A stretch of 64,000 nucleotides of DNA. It comes from Paracoccus aestuarii. GTDB taxonomy: Bacteria > Pseudomonadota > Alphaproteobacteria > Rhodobacterales > Rhodobacteraceae. The stretch's first letter is position 1. Every line of letters begins with the position of its first letter. The position numbers and the translations under genes are program-made. Shown piece by piece: positions 54,628 to 63,597 of the stretch. The notes under the pieces were generated by a model. It saw nothing but the letters and a program-made list of their open reading frames with translations. It ran no database searches and was not told the origin of the DNA. The stretch covers positions 2,901,001 to 2,965,000 of the forward strand of contig NZ_CP067169.1 in the NCBI RefSeq assembly GCF_028553885.1. Reading direction: 5' to 3'.

Positions 54628-54954
54628 TTACGTGAAACCGTTGTGCCGGTCGGCCGAACCGAGGCGCTCGGCCGCGTCGGCAGGCAGAGCGAGATGACCC
54701 GTTTCGTCGCAAGCCTCCAGTTCCAGATCGAGACTTCCCGCCGGTGCCCGGATCAGCTCGACCAGCCAGCGTGCGCGGCTGAGGCAGGGGACGGGCAGTG
54801 GGGCCGAAGGCAGTTTCGTCACCCGCCAGCGCGTCATGGACGCAGTGGGCTGGCCCAAATCTGCCGTATGCGCTTGCCGCCGCCCACGGCGCAAGGCGAT
54901 GCTGGTGGTGCCGGTGCCTTCGGTCGCTAGGTTCAGCCGGCGGAAGACAGCCAT
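54628..54954 (-). CDS. Hypothetical protein upstream of helicase
   Basis: Possible 108-residue protein starting MAVFRRLNLATEGTGTTSIA. It has an amphipathic, Pro/Arg-rich middle and LVELIRAPAGSLDLELEACD near residue 66. No family recognised. It is on the helicase strand, 112 bases upstream, and may be co-transcribed. Moderate-to-low confidence. Confidence 0.45.
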   Translation of the reverse strand: MAVFRRLNLATEGTGTTSIALRRGRRQAHTADLGQPTASMTRWRVTKLPSAPLPVPCLSRARWLVELIRAPAGSLDLELEACDETGHLALPADAAERLGSADRHNGFT

Positions 54955-55055
54955 GGGCAGCCGCGCAACTTCGGCGACATTGGCGCCTCGCGGCGGCAGG
55001 GCGTTTTTCCTCTGCGGATTACAGAACTCCGACTATCTCCGCGCAACCAGCTAAA

Positions 55056-55574
55056 CTACTGACCTTGCAAGGGGCGCCACAGCAGAACTCGCTTGTTCTC
55101 CTCTGCAATCGCCTCTGCGTTATCCTCACGCCACTTTCGAGCACGTTCTGCCCGAGCTGAAGGATGCATGTCGTCGCCGACAATGCGTCCACACGCGTAA
55201 TCCAAGCCTCCGCCGGTCTCGTAGGATAACAACACATACTGGCCGTCTCCGACACGCTCTGCAAAATATCCACCGTGATCAGGCGATAGTGGCAACAGGC
55301 ACAATGAGCCTGCGTCGCCCTCTTTGCGGATCTCAATGCCATGTCTGGCACCGATGCGCGCCAAGGCTGAAAGGTAGTGCTGGAGGTTATCGAGTGCTAC
55401 CGGCTCATCGTAAGCTGAACGCCCGGCCAACTCACTACTCGTCGCAACTCCTGTTCGGACGGCGCAAGAACCGTCCGATATCTTGGAATGTTCGTCAACA
55501 CGCTTCAGGGCGGCCCGCAGTTGGCGCAGCTCCTGCTCAAGTTCCTGACGTGACAGGTCGCTTGGATCTCTCAT
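55056..55574 (-). CDS. Hypothetical protein with N-terminal coiled coil
   Basis: Protein of about 172 residues. Residues 1-30 form a heptad-rich helix (LSRQELEQELRQLRAALKRV). The rest is a compact domain with LDNLQHYLSALARIGARHGI, YVLLSYETGGGLDYACGRIV and RARKWREDNAEAIAEENKRV. No family is recognised. It is upstream of the helicase and the 108-aa ORF on the same strand. Confidence 0.6.
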   Translation of the reverse strand: MRDPSDLSRQELEQELRQLRAALKRVDEHSKISDGSCAVRTGVATSSELAGRSAYDEPVALDNLQHYLSALARIGARHGIEIRKEGDAGSLCLLPLSPDHGGYFAERVGDGQYVLLSYETGGGLDYACGRIVGDDMHPSARAERARKWREDNAEAIAEENKRVLLWRPLQGQ

Positions 55575-56058
55575 GTTGCCATCATATCGGCTTCGGTTCG
55601 TTTTGTCAGCGCGCTCGTCCGCGCCTGAGGCATCCTTTGCTTGTCGAACATTGGCAGAAGCTACGCCCTGACGTCTGTTGGTTTTCAAGAACAAGGGCAT
55701 CGAAGCATGAGGAAGCGTCGTCAACTGGCTCCTGAGCCATATTTTACGAGGCTTGCGAGATGGTGACCGAGATCGCCGACCGCGCGCCCCTGCTGGCGGG
55801 CGTCGGCGGCGCGCTGCCTGAAGCAGTCCGGCTGGCCCGCGGCTCGCCGCGGATGCGGGGGCTGCGCGCTGTCTGACGCAGTTCGCCTGGCCCGCGCCTC
55901 GGCGTATGCGGGGGCCGGGGCGCTGATGGTGCATCAGACAGGAGATCTACGTTCATGTTGTGTTCTTAGAAAGGGCTTGTTTCAACTTGCCCAGCATGGG
56001 ACTCTGCCGGCGGCGCCGGGCGATCGGGGCGGCTGAGCTGGCAGCGATAGAGGCACGG
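55575..56058. other. Intergenic region with an imperfect direct repeat
   Basis: About 480 bases, no supported gene. GGCTGGCCCGCGGCTCGCCG (from 55829) and CGCCTGGCCCGCGCCTCGGC (from 55885) begin two related copies about 56 bases apart, each followed by GATGCGGGGGC or TATGCGGGGGC. Purpose unknown. Confidence 0.4.
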
Positions 56059-56709
56059 GTGTGTAATCTTTATAATCTGACCACAAACCAGCAGGCGATC
56101 CGCGACTTCGCCCGCATCACCCATGATCGTGTCGGTAATCTCGAGCCAAGCCTCGATGTCTATCCCGACCGCCCGGCTCCGGTGATCCGGCAGACGCCAG
56201 CCGGTCGGGAGATGTCGCTGATGACATGGGGCTTGCCCACCCCGCCGCAGTTCCTGAAGGCACCCGACGCGCCCGACCGGGGCGTGACGAACATCCGTAA
56301 CACCGCCAGCCCGCACTGGCGGCGCTGGCTCGGGCCGTCCAGCCGCTGCGTGATCCCCGCCACCGCCTTCTCCGAATACGGCGCGAAGCCAGACCCGGTG
56401 ACGAAGCGCAAGTCATTGCACTGGTTCGCGCTGAACGAAACGCGGCCCTTGTTCTTCTTTGCCGGCCTCTGGACCGACTGGTCCGGCACACGCGGATCAG
56501 GTCGTTCTCCGCGGACGGGGGAGCACCGGCTCTATGCATTCCTGACGACGGAGCCGAATGACGTGGTCGGCAGGTTTCACCCCAAGGCCATGCCGGTAAT
56601 CCTGACGCAGGAGGACGAGATCGAGACCTGGCTGAGCGCCGACTGGCAGATCGCGAGCCAGCTACAGCGGCCGCTGGCAGACGACGCTCTGATCGAGTTG
56701 GAGGCGTAG
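56059..56709 (+). CDS. SOS response-associated protein, SRAP/YedK (HMCES) family
   Basis: DNA-protein crosslinker at abasic sites in single-stranded DNA, 216 residues. The GTG at 56059 gives a protein beginning (M)CNLYN, placing the catalytic Cys at position 2 as the family requires after Met removal. Other landmarks: VYPDRPAPVI, TWGLPTPPQF, NIRNTASPHWRRWL, RCVIPATAFSEY (Glu) and RFHPKAMPVIL (His). An upstream ATG reading into non-conserved sequence is rejected for this reason. Confidence 0.93.
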   Translation: MCNLYNLTTNQQAIRDFARITHDRVGNLEPSLDVYPDRPAPVIRQTPAGREMSLMTWGLPTPPQFLKAPDAPDRGVTNIRNTASPHWRRWLGPSSRCVIPATAFSEYGAKPDPVTKRKSLHWFALNETRPLFFFAGLWTDWSGTRGSGRSPRTGEHRLYAFLTTEPNDVVGRFHPKAMPVILTQEDEIETWLSADWQIASQLQRPLADDALIELEA

Positions 56710-56843
56710 GAGGCCTAGACGGCAGGAGATGGTGCTCCTGCCTCTTCCAGCGCCGCCGCTCACTTGAGCTGCTGGCGGCCGTTCGTGAGCATTCTCAACA
56801 TTCGGAAGTGGCCGGATGCAAGCCTCTCTCCTACCACAAAGCC

Positions 56844-57581
56844 ATGGAGAACATTCCCGTCACCTCACATTCCCATCGAGCCACCAAGGCTCTTCTGGCT
56901 GTTGCAGCGACAACCATCCTGTGGGGCTGTCTGGCAGAGAATTCCTCAGCTGATGCCCATCAACTGGCGGGCCTAGCGACGGTGGTTGACGGTGACGGGC
57001 TGCGACTTGCCGGGCAGACCATCCGCATCCACGGTATAGACGCACCGGAGCAAAGCCAGAGTTGCGCGGCGGCTGACGGGAGCCAGTGGTCGTGCGGTCA
57101 GGCCGCAACCCGGCGCATGTCTGAACTGGTGGCAGGCCGCGACGTGAAGTGCAGGCAGACCGACAGGGATCACTACGATCGGGTTGTGGCCGTCTGCGAG
57201 GTCGCGGGTATGGATCTTGGCCAGGTGCTGGTGGCTGAGGGTCTTGCCTGGGCCTATCGGTTCTACTCCGACGACTACGTCGCTGCTGAGGACAGTGCCC
57301 GCCAGCGCGCCCTCGGGATCTGGTCTGCTCCCAATCGACCCGCGTGGGGATACAGGGCGGAATCACGAGCCCTGCAGCCTGCTGCCCAATTCATGGGAAG
57401 CTCCTCTGACTCGAAGTGCCGGATCAAGGGCAACATCTCGCGCGGCGGTGAGAGGATCTATCATGTTCCGGGCTCGCGTCACTACGAGGCAACGCAGATT
57501 AACACCAGCCACGGCGAGCGCTGGTTCTGCTCAGTTGCTGAAGCCACCGCTGCCGGGTGGCGGCCGCCCAGATCGAGGTAA
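56844..57581 (+). CDS. Secreted thermonuclease-family (SNase-like) nuclease
   Basis: Protein of about 245 residues with an N-terminal hydrophobic signal (KALLAVAATTILWGCLAE). The SNase domain has VVDGDGLRLAGQTIRIHGIDAPE (split over two strands; active-site Arg and Asp/Glu), then DHYDRVVAVCEV and LVAEGLAWAYRFYSDDY. The C-terminal 55 residues with two Cys (SKCRIKGNISRGGERIYHVP ... RWFCSVAEATAAGW) are a common add-on in secreted SNases of this group. It degrades DNA/RNA outside the cytoplasm. Confidence 0.9.
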   Translation: MENIPVTSHSHRATKALLAVAATTILWGCLAENSSADAHQLAGLATVVDGDGLRLAGQTIRIHGIDAPEQSQSCAAADGSQWSCGQAATRRMSELVAGRDVKCRQTDRDHYDRVVAVCEVAGMDLGQVLVAEGLAWAYRFYSDDYVAAEDSARQRALGIWSAPNRPAWGYRAESRALQPAAQFMGSSSDSKCRIKGNISRGGERIYHVPGSRHYEATQINTSHGERWFCSVAEATAAGWRPPRSR

Positions 57582-58036
57582 AGAGCGCGGCCAAGACGCT
57601 CGCAAACAACGGGCGCCAACTCAAAACTAGTAGATGAAGCTTGATCTTCGCCGATCACCTTCGTCCTGATACTTCGCAAAATCATCGACCGCATCATGTG
57701 CCCTGTCATCAAGTCGGGTATGGGCCGCGCCCTGGCGTCGCGCACCTCGATGGGAGCCGCCGTGGCGATCTTGTAGGCCAGCCACAGAAGGTAGAGGACC
57801 GAGACAACCTTGAGGATGCTGCCCAGCACCGGCACGGCCTCGAACAGCGCCATCAGCCCGAGCCCGACCAGCAGGGCCATCAGCGAGACGCCTCCGGCGA
57901 TGCCCAGCATGTGCGGCACCGTCCGCCGGAAGCCGAAATTTGCCCCGGACGCCATCAGCATCAGGTTGTTCGGCCCGGGCGTGACGGTGGTGACGAAGGC
58001 GAAGCCCAGAAGAGCGGCGAGAATCGTGGAGGTCAT
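57482..58036 (-). pseudogene. LysE-family amino-acid exporter, truncated
   Basis: The N-terminal half of a LysE/RhtB exporter is clear: MTSTILAALLGFAFVTTVTP, GPNNLMLMASGANFGFRRTV and LLWLAYKIATAAP. After about residue 102 (near 57730) the sequence no longer resembles LysE and runs on antisense to the thermonuclease gene to a stop at 57482. Normal LysE proteins have about 205 residues with more TMs, so the C-terminal half is lost. It is divergent from an Lrp-type regulator, the usual LysE partner. Confidence 0.8.
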
Positions 58037-58142
58037 GATCTGTCCTTGATCGGGATGGACGGCTGCCACTCTAGGGCTTGCCACGTGCAATGTTTCGTCG
58101 AATGTTGATCTTGTGGAGGCTCGGACGCAACGATCGGCGGCA

Positions 58143-58586
58143 ATGGACGCTGTAGACGAGAAGATATTGCGTGAACTGGCGCACAATTCCCGGATCAGCA
58201 ACGTTCAACCGGCCGAGCGGGTGAACCTCTCGCCCTCGCCCTGCCTGCGCCGTGTGGCGGAGCTGGAGAGGAGCGGGGTCATCCGGGGCTACGGCGTCCG
58301 GACTGACCCGGAGCTGACCGGGCGCGGCTTCGCCGTCTATGTGATGGTCGGCCTCTCCTCCCATACCAAGGCGGCGCAGGAAGGTTTCGAGCGCGCCATG
58401 GCCATCGCGCCCGAGGTGGCCGAATGTCACAATATCGCGGGGGCCTTCGAGTATCTTCTCCGCGTCGAATGCGCGAGCCTGGCCGACTACAAGCGTTTCC
58501 ACACCGAGGTGCTGGGCACGCGCTCCCACGTCAATGCGATCACCTCCTACATCGTCATGGGCTCGCCCAAGGATGTCCGGGCGTGA
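58143..58586 (+). CDS. Lrp/AsnC-family transcriptional regulator
   Basis: Regulator of 147 residues: HTH at the N-terminus (DEKILRELAHNSRISNVQPA ... LSPSPCLRRVAELERSGVIRGY) and a C-terminal RAM domain (AECHNIAGAFEYLLRVECAS). The start at 58143 (MDAVDEKIL) is the conserved one. It is divergent from the truncated LysE exporter, which it probably controlled in response to an amino acid. Confidence 0.92.
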   Translation: MDAVDEKILRELAHNSRISNVQPAERVNLSPSPCLRRVAELERSGVIRGYGVRTDPELTGRGFAVYVMVGLSSHTKAAQEGFERAMAIAPEVAECHNIAGAFEYLLRVECASLADYKRFHTEVLGTRSHVNAITSYIVMGSPKDVRA

Positions 58587-60203
58587 TCAGGCGCTGAACG
58601 GCAGGATTGCGGCGGAGCCCCCGGCCTCCAGGACGAGCCTCCGGCCCGGCTTCAGCGCGGCGACGAAGGCTTCGTCGTGGCTGACGGCGAGCACGGCCCC
58701 GTCATAGGCGGCCAGGGCAGCCTCCAGTGCCGCGATACCATCGAGGTCCAGGTGGTTCGTCGGCTCGTCCAGGATCAGCAGCATCGGCGGGGGCGTGGCG
58801 CCCAGGGCGCAGGCCAGCCCGGCGCGCAGGCGCTCGCCGCCGCTGAGCTCGCCGGCGCGCCTGAGCGCGTCGGCAGACCGGAAGCCGAACCGCGCCAGAG
58901 CCTCATGCGCCAGATGCGGATAGCGGCCGGGGTTCAGGCGCAGGAAATTCTCGCGCAGGCTGTCCTCCGGCTGCAGGAGGCTCTGATGCTGGTCGAGCAG
59001 GGCCCAGGACACGTCAAGCGACAGCCGGCCCGATTGCGGGACGATCTGCCCGGTGATCATCTTCAGAAGCGTGGACTTGCCGCTGCCGTTCGCGCCGCCG
59101 ATCAGCAGCCGCTCCGGCCCCTCCATGACCAGCGTCAGGCCCTGGATGACGGGGCGCGCCGGGTCGTAGCCGCCGGTGAGCCCGTCGAGCCGCAGCACGG
59201 TCTTCCCGTGGGCAAGCCTCGTCGGCGGCAGCCCCATGCGCAGCGGCTGCAGGATCTCGATCTTCTCGCGTGCGGCCGCCACCGCCGCTTCGGCGGCCTC
59301 GCGCCTCGCGTCCCGCAGGCGCACGCCCGCGCCGCCCGAGGCCTCGGCCCGGCCCTTGGCCGCATCCAGCAGGATCTTCGGCTGGCCTCCGTTGGCCCGC
59401 GCCCGATGCCCGGCGCCGTCCTTGCGGGCCTTGCGTTCGGTGGCAGTCTGGGCGCGGCGGGCGGCTTCCCTGCTGGCCCGCTCGGCATGGGCGAGGTCAT
59501 GGGCAGCCGCATCGAGTTCAGCTGCCTTACGCTGGCGATACGCGCTGTAGTTGCCCCCGTAGCGGACGGCCTTCAGCGACGTCAGCTCGACAACGGCGTC
59601 CATCTCCTCGAGAAGCTCGCGGTCATGGCTGGCGACGATCGCGGCGCCGGACCAGCCCCGCAGCAGATCGATCACGGCGGCGCGCCCGTCCCGATCCAGG
59701 TTGTTGGTCGGCTCGTCCAGCAGCAGGATGTCCGGCCGCTGGAAGGCAAGAGCGGCGAGCGCCGCGCGGCTGCGCTGACCGCCCGAGAGACTGACGAGCG
59801 GCGCCTGCGGATCTGTGCACAGACCGAGCTGCAGAAGCGCGGCGTCCACGCGGGCGGGCAGTGACCAATCCACCTCTGCCAACTCGGACGCGCTGGCCAG
59901 CCCCGCCTCGGCTCGCGCCAGGATCTCGAGCGCCGCGCCTATCCCGAAGAGGTCGGCAATGGTGTCGTCCGGGTCTCGCAACGCATCCTGCCGCATGACC
60001 GCTAGCGTGCCCACGAGCTGCACCTGGCCGGCTGTGGGACGAAGCTCGCCCGCAATCAGGCGCAGCAGCGTGCTCTTGCCGCTGCCGTTGCGACCCACCA
60101 GGCCGGTGCGCTCCGGCCCGAAGGTCAGGCTGAGGTCGGTGAAAAGCGGCGATTCTTCAGGCGTAAGCCAGGACAGGCCGGACAGGGTGACGGATGACGA
60201 CAT
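58587..60203 (-). CDS. ABC-F family ATPase
   Basis: Soluble duplicated ABC protein of 538 residues that acts on the ribosome rather than in a membrane. Two cassettes: Walker A GRNGSGKST and GANGSGKST; signatures LSGGQRSR and LSGGERLR; Walker B LLLDEPTNNLD and LILDEPTNHLD. The linker of about 100 residues is rich in Ala/Arg/Glu helices, as in ABC-F proteins. Length is normal. Might confer drug tolerance, but many are housekeeping translation factors. Confidence 0.92.
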   Translation of the reverse strand: MSSSVTLSGLSWLTPEESPLFTDLSLTFGPERTGLVGRNGSGKSTLLRLIAGELRPTAGQVQLVGTLAVMRQDALRDPDDTIADLFGIGAALEILARAEAGLASASELAEVDWSLPARVDAALLQLGLCTDPQAPLVSLSGGQRSRAALAALAFQRPDILLLDEPTNNLDRDGRAAVIDLLRGWSGAAIVASHDRELLEEMDAVVELTSLKAVRYGGNYSAYRQRKAAELDAAAHDLAHAERASREAARRAQTATERKARKDGAGHRARANGGQPKILLDAAKGRAEASGGAGVRLRDARREAAEAAVAAAREKIEILQPLRMGLPPTRLAHGKTVLRLDGLTGGYDPARPVIQGLTLVMEGPERLLIGGANGSGKSTLLKMITGQIVPQSGRLSLDVSWALLDQHQSLLQPEDSLRENFLRLNPGRYPHLAHEALARFGFRSADALRRAGELSGGERLRAGLACALGATPPPMLLILDEPTNHLDLDGIAALEAALAAYDGAVLAVSHDEAFVAALKPGRRLVLEAGGSAAILPFSA

Positions 60204-60393
60204 GGTGCAGGACTTCTCGCAGCGAAACCGGAAGGGCGGTGGCGGCGAGGTTCAGGTCCATGTCGAGTCTGTCTCCGGTCTTGATGACAAGGAAGGTAAG
60301 AGAGCGGCACCGGCTTTGCAATGCGATCGCCGCGAGAGGCTGTCATCACCCTCGATCGTGTCGTAGAAGCGTCAAAAAGATGAAGGTTCAATC

Positions 60394-60672
60394 ATGCAGC
60401 GCCCTTTTGCCGCTCTTCTCGCTCTCACTGTCGCCACCGGATGCGCGGTTGGTTCGGGTGCAGTCGTCCAGGGTGCCGGGCTTGACGACCTTTTGAAGCT
60501 CCGCGAGGGTCCGGGCCTCGAACATGCCATCATCATCGGCCTGCCCGACGGCACGCGCCTCACCCGTCAGAAATGTGTCCCGAACAACGGCCGGGTCTGG
60601 TGCCGGGTCTTCCTGACTGACAAGCCCAGTGTGTCGGGCTATGTTTCAGCTGAGTATCTGGCGCATCGCTGA
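60394..60672 (+). CDS. Small SH3-like lipoprotein
   Basis: Protein of 92 residues with a lipoprotein signal (MQRPFAALLALTVATGCAVG, lipobox VATGC). The mature part is a bacterial SH3 domain: LLKLREGPGLEHAIIIGLPD, WCRVFLTDKPSVSGYVSAEYL. Such proteins bind cell-wall components. Divergent from the ABC-F gene. Confidence 0.85.
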   Translation: MQRPFAALLALTVATGCAVGSGAVVQGAGLDDLLKLREGPGLEHAIIIGLPDGTRLTRQKCVPNNGRVWCRVFLTDKPSVSGYVSAEYLAHR

Positions 60673-60697
60673 TAACTGCATCGACTTTAGGTGGCAC

Positions 60698-60717
60698 ACC
60701 GGCCCATAGCGGCCGGT
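60698..60717 (+). terminator. Hairpin downstream of SH3 lipoprotein gene
   Basis: ACCGGCC (60698-60704) and GGCCGGT (60711-60717) form a perfect stem with a 6-base loop, 25 bases after the lipoprotein stop. No T run follows. It may also belong to a dispersed-repeat fragment (GGCCCATAGCGG). Confidence 0.45.
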
Positions 60718-60979
60718 CGAGGAGGGAAGGACGCTGCGGTGCGGCTTCCCGAAGCCGGCCGTTGGTGCAGGGCGCAGCTAGATCGACCACGCAGCATCTG
60801 CTTCTGCGGAAGATAGCTGCCGTTCTCGTGGGTGCCGCGGCTGCATCTATGAGATCTCCGCTATCGGTCAAAGAGTCGACGCACTGCGAAGGAAGAGCAT
60901 CGGCAAGAGCCGATGCACCTTGCGTTCCGAAATTGTTAGCCTCTACATGTCGGGAAGAAATTATGTTGGGAGCGTTCCT

Positions 60980-62224
60980 ATGCTCAGAGAGATTCAGTTT
61001 GAAAACTGGAAAAGCTACAAGAAAGCATCAATGCTCTTCGACCAATTGACGTTTCTTATTGGAACTAATGCTAGTGGAAAGTCCAATGCACTTGATGCGC
61101 TTGAGTTTCTTTCGCGCATTTCGTCTGCTTCGGACATCACATCTGCCATTGTTGGGGACTCCAACACAGTCAACCTCCGAGGTGGACTTGAGTGGATAAC
61201 TTACGAAGGAGCAAAAAACTTTACCATTACTGCAAGTGTTAGCGGTGAGGACGAGAAGACAGATTATGAGTATTCGATAACAGTTTCTATCGACGGTAAT
61301 ACTGCAGAGCTCGAAAATGAAGAACTTGTAAGAGTTAGATATCAAGGCAATGCGCAAAGACGTTTGAGGCTTTTCTGGACCGACGCGCCAGACGGTGGAG
61401 CTCCAGGTATTACGGCCAGACTTTACAACACGAAATCGGGCACTAAGCAACCGATGCGCCGCAATCTGTCTGTCCTCTCTCAACTAGAGATATATGAGAT
61501 GAGAGAGGAGATCAAAGTGGCGGTTGATCATGTGCTTCAGACGATGCGATCTATATTCATTCTCGACCCTAATCCCTCTTCGATGCGCGCTTACTCTCGC
61601 CCTTCAGAACATCTTAACAGGGACGGTTCTAATGTGGCCGGCGTATTGGCCGCACTGCCCGATAAGAGAAAAAAAATTGTTGAAGATTTGATATCTAGAT
61701 ATGCAGCTAAGATTCCAGAAAAGGATATCACTCGCGTATGGGCAGAAACTGTTGATCGTCACGGAGTTGACGCGATGCTCTACTGCACGGAGCGGTGGAA
61801 CGCGAAGCGAACTCTTGAGATGGATGCGAGAGGTTTATCAGATGGAACGCTTCGCTTCATATCTGTGATGGTGGCGCTTTTGACACAACCTGAGCGGTCA
61901 ATGATCGTTGTTGAGGAGATTGACAACGGGCTTCATCCGTCGAGGGCAATGGACCTTCTGTCTGCAATACAAGATCTGGGATCGAAACGAAAAATCGATT
62001 TACTTGTTACGACCCACAATGTTGCCCTTCTCGACGCGCTGCCACCAAAAATGATAAAGTCGGTTGCGGTCGCTACAAGAAATTCCTCCTCTGGAGCTAG
62101 TGAAATCACTATTCTTGAGGACCTGCCGCATCTATCTCGATTGATAGCCGAAGGATCGCTTGGTCAGCTTGCAGCCCGTGGAAAAATCGAGGAGTCTATA
62201 AAGGCGCAGGTGAGAAATGCCTGA
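60980..62224 (+). CDS. AAA family ATPase (AAA_15/AAA_21, OLD-like without TOPRIM)
   Basis: ABC-type SMC/RecF-like ATPase of 414 residues. Walker A is GTNASGKSN (28-36), signature-like GLSDGTLRFI, Walker B MIVVEEIDNGLHP, followed by DLLVTTHNVALLDAL. The start at 60980 (MLREIQFENWKSY) is the family-typical beginning; an upstream in-frame start has no conservation. The gene is visibly more AT-rich than its neighbours, a sign of transfer. It overlaps the PIN gene by eight bases, as toxin/ATPase defence pairs do. Confidence 0.9.
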   Translation: MLREIQFENWKSYKKASMLFDQLTFLIGTNASGKSNALDALEFLSRISSASDITSAIVGDSNTVNLRGGLEWITYEGAKNFTITASVSGEDEKTDYEYSITVSIDGNTAELENEELVRVRYQGNAQRRLRLFWTDAPDGGAPGITARLYNTKSGTKQPMRRNLSVLSQLEIYEMREEIKVAVDHVLQTMRSIFILDPNPSSMRAYSRPSEHLNRDGSNVAGVLAALPDKRKKIVEDLISRYAAKIPEKDITRVWAETVDRHGVDAMLYCTERWNAKRTLEMDARGLSDGTLRFISVMVALLTQPERSMIVVEEIDNGLHPSRAMDLLSAIQDLGSKRKIDLLVTTHNVALLDALPPKMIKSVAVATRNSSSGASEITILEDLPHLSRLIAEGSLGQLAARGKIEESIKAQVRNA

Positions 62225-62735
62225 ACTCATCGCCGTTGTAGATACTGGAGTTCTCTGCTGTTGGCTTGAGGTTCCTGGCAAGGAGACTGCTGGATCGGGC
62301 GCAGATCGTTGGGATGCAAATCGTGCGAGGTCTGCGGTAGACGAAGTAATCAGGCGATCTGGAACCCTGATTTTGCCGCTTTCTGTAACGATAGAGACGG
62401 CGAATCATATTGCTCAAGCGGCCCAGTCGCGTCGGGCAAAAGCGCAGCAATTATTCGACCGGGTAGTTGCATCGATGAACGGGACTCACCCTTGGAAGCG
62501 TTTTGATGAGTCTCAACGGCTATGGACGAGTAGTTGGTATACACAAGCTCAACGAGAGTGGCCAGATTTCGCTGACCGAGGCATTGGCCTAGCAGATTAC
62601 TCTATAGCGGGCATTTCGCGATACTTCTTTGAGGTAGGATCCGAAGTTGTGACGTTGACCACTGACCGTTTACTAGCGGCCGAGGTAGGTCATCTTGTTC
62701 CGGTCGAGAAGACCAGGAGACGGCCGAGGCGATGA
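62217..62735 (+). CDS. PIN-like ribonuclease paired with AAA ATPase
   Basis: Protein of 172 residues with a PIN-domain layout of acidic residues: VVDTGVLCCW (first Asp), LPLSVTIETANHI (Glu), RGIGLADYSIAG (Asp) and VVTLTTDRLLAA (Asp near the C-terminus). PIN proteins are metal-dependent RNases used in toxins and defence. It overlaps the ATPase gene, which probably controls it. AT-rich like the ATPase. Confidence 0.83.
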   Translation: MPELIAVVDTGVLCCWLEVPGKETAGSGADRWDANRARSAVDEVIRRSGTLILPLSVTIETANHIAQAAQSRRAKAQQLFDRVVASMNGTHPWKRFDESQRLWTSSWYTQAQREWPDFADRGIGLADYSIAGISRYFFEVGSEVVTLTTDRLLAAEVGHLVPVEKTRRRPRR

Positions 62736-63198
62736 GGCTAGATCTAAACAGCTCTGCCCTTGAATGTCTGCGAAGGCCTCTGGGGCACTAACTTTACGCA
62801 GTGCGCACCGATGTCAGGTAAGACAACCAATCGGTCATTTCCGGTGACGAACCCAAATTTTATATTTTAGAGGTTCGATCGCTCCCTGCACTGCGCGCCA
62901 GTGAAGGAACAGAGCTCTTCTTGATTAGACTAAGTGTCCGCCTTGCGCTGATGCCGCAGTCGCAATGCCGCACCGCAGTCGGTCTGCTTTCCGCCCTTCG
63001 TGTCGACGAGGAGCGGGCGGCGCTTCCGAACTTCCAGCCACAGCTCCGGCAAGTTGGGTGTGGGGCTACGCCAACGGACGGATGCGCTGGAGCAGCGCCG
63101 ACAGGCAAGCCTGGCAGTCGCTGACGTGCGAAGCACGTGGCACCAAGTTCATTTTCGGAATCTAGATGCTGAGCAGCACTGGTGCTGCGACGTGTCCT
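62736..63198. repeat. Gene-free stretch with repeat-like fragment
   Basis: About 460 bases without a supported gene. TAAGTGTCCGCCTTGCGCTG near 62931 and the following GCCGCAGTCGCAATGCCGC resemble the dispersed intergenic repeat core. Nothing else identified. Confidence 0.4.
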
Positions 63199-63561
63199 TC
63201 AGGCCAACACTACCCGGCATGCGCCGCTGTCGTCGTGACCCATTATGAACGACAGCTCGACCCTGGCGCCGCAGGCCGCTGCATAGCGCACGATCCCGTC
63301 AACGTTGGGTAAAGCTGCCGTAGGGCTCTCCAAGGCTGAGATGACCGACTGCGTCAGCGGCCGGCCGTGCTTTTCGGATGCGCGTCGTAGGTCAGTCTGA
63401 CCCATCCCCCTGGCCTTGCGCATGGAGCGCAAAGCCAAGGCGAGATCAGCCTGCGCTCGGTGCCGATCAAGCAGCGCCGCCCCGGCGGGATTCGCGGCGC
63501 GCATGCGCTCAAGGAGGTTGCCGCGAGGCTTCTTACCTTTCTGCGGTTGTTCTTTCACCAT
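63199..63561 (-). CDS. XRE-family HTH regulator / antitoxin-like protein
   Basis: Protein of 120 residues with a basic N-terminal tail and a C-terminal XRE HTH (LRSMRKARGMGQTDLRRASE ... LTQSVISALESP). AGGAG lies before the ATG at 63561. It is 36 bases downstream of another minus-strand gene that enters from the window edge, so the two probably form one operon. Confidence 0.82.
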   Translation of the reverse strand: MVKEQPQKGKKPRGNLLERMRAANPAGAALLDRHRAQADLALALRSMRKARGMGQTDLRRASEKHGRPLTQSVISALESPTAALPNVDGIVRYAAACGARVELSFIMGHDDSGACRVVLA

Positions 63562-63597
63562 CTTAATCTCCTGGCAGAATGATGCTCTCCAGATTCA

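Noticed and set aside
60980..62735. Calling the AAA-PIN pair PARIS or Septu
   Set aside because: The second protein lacks TOPRIM or HNH motifs; its acidic pattern fits PIN better.
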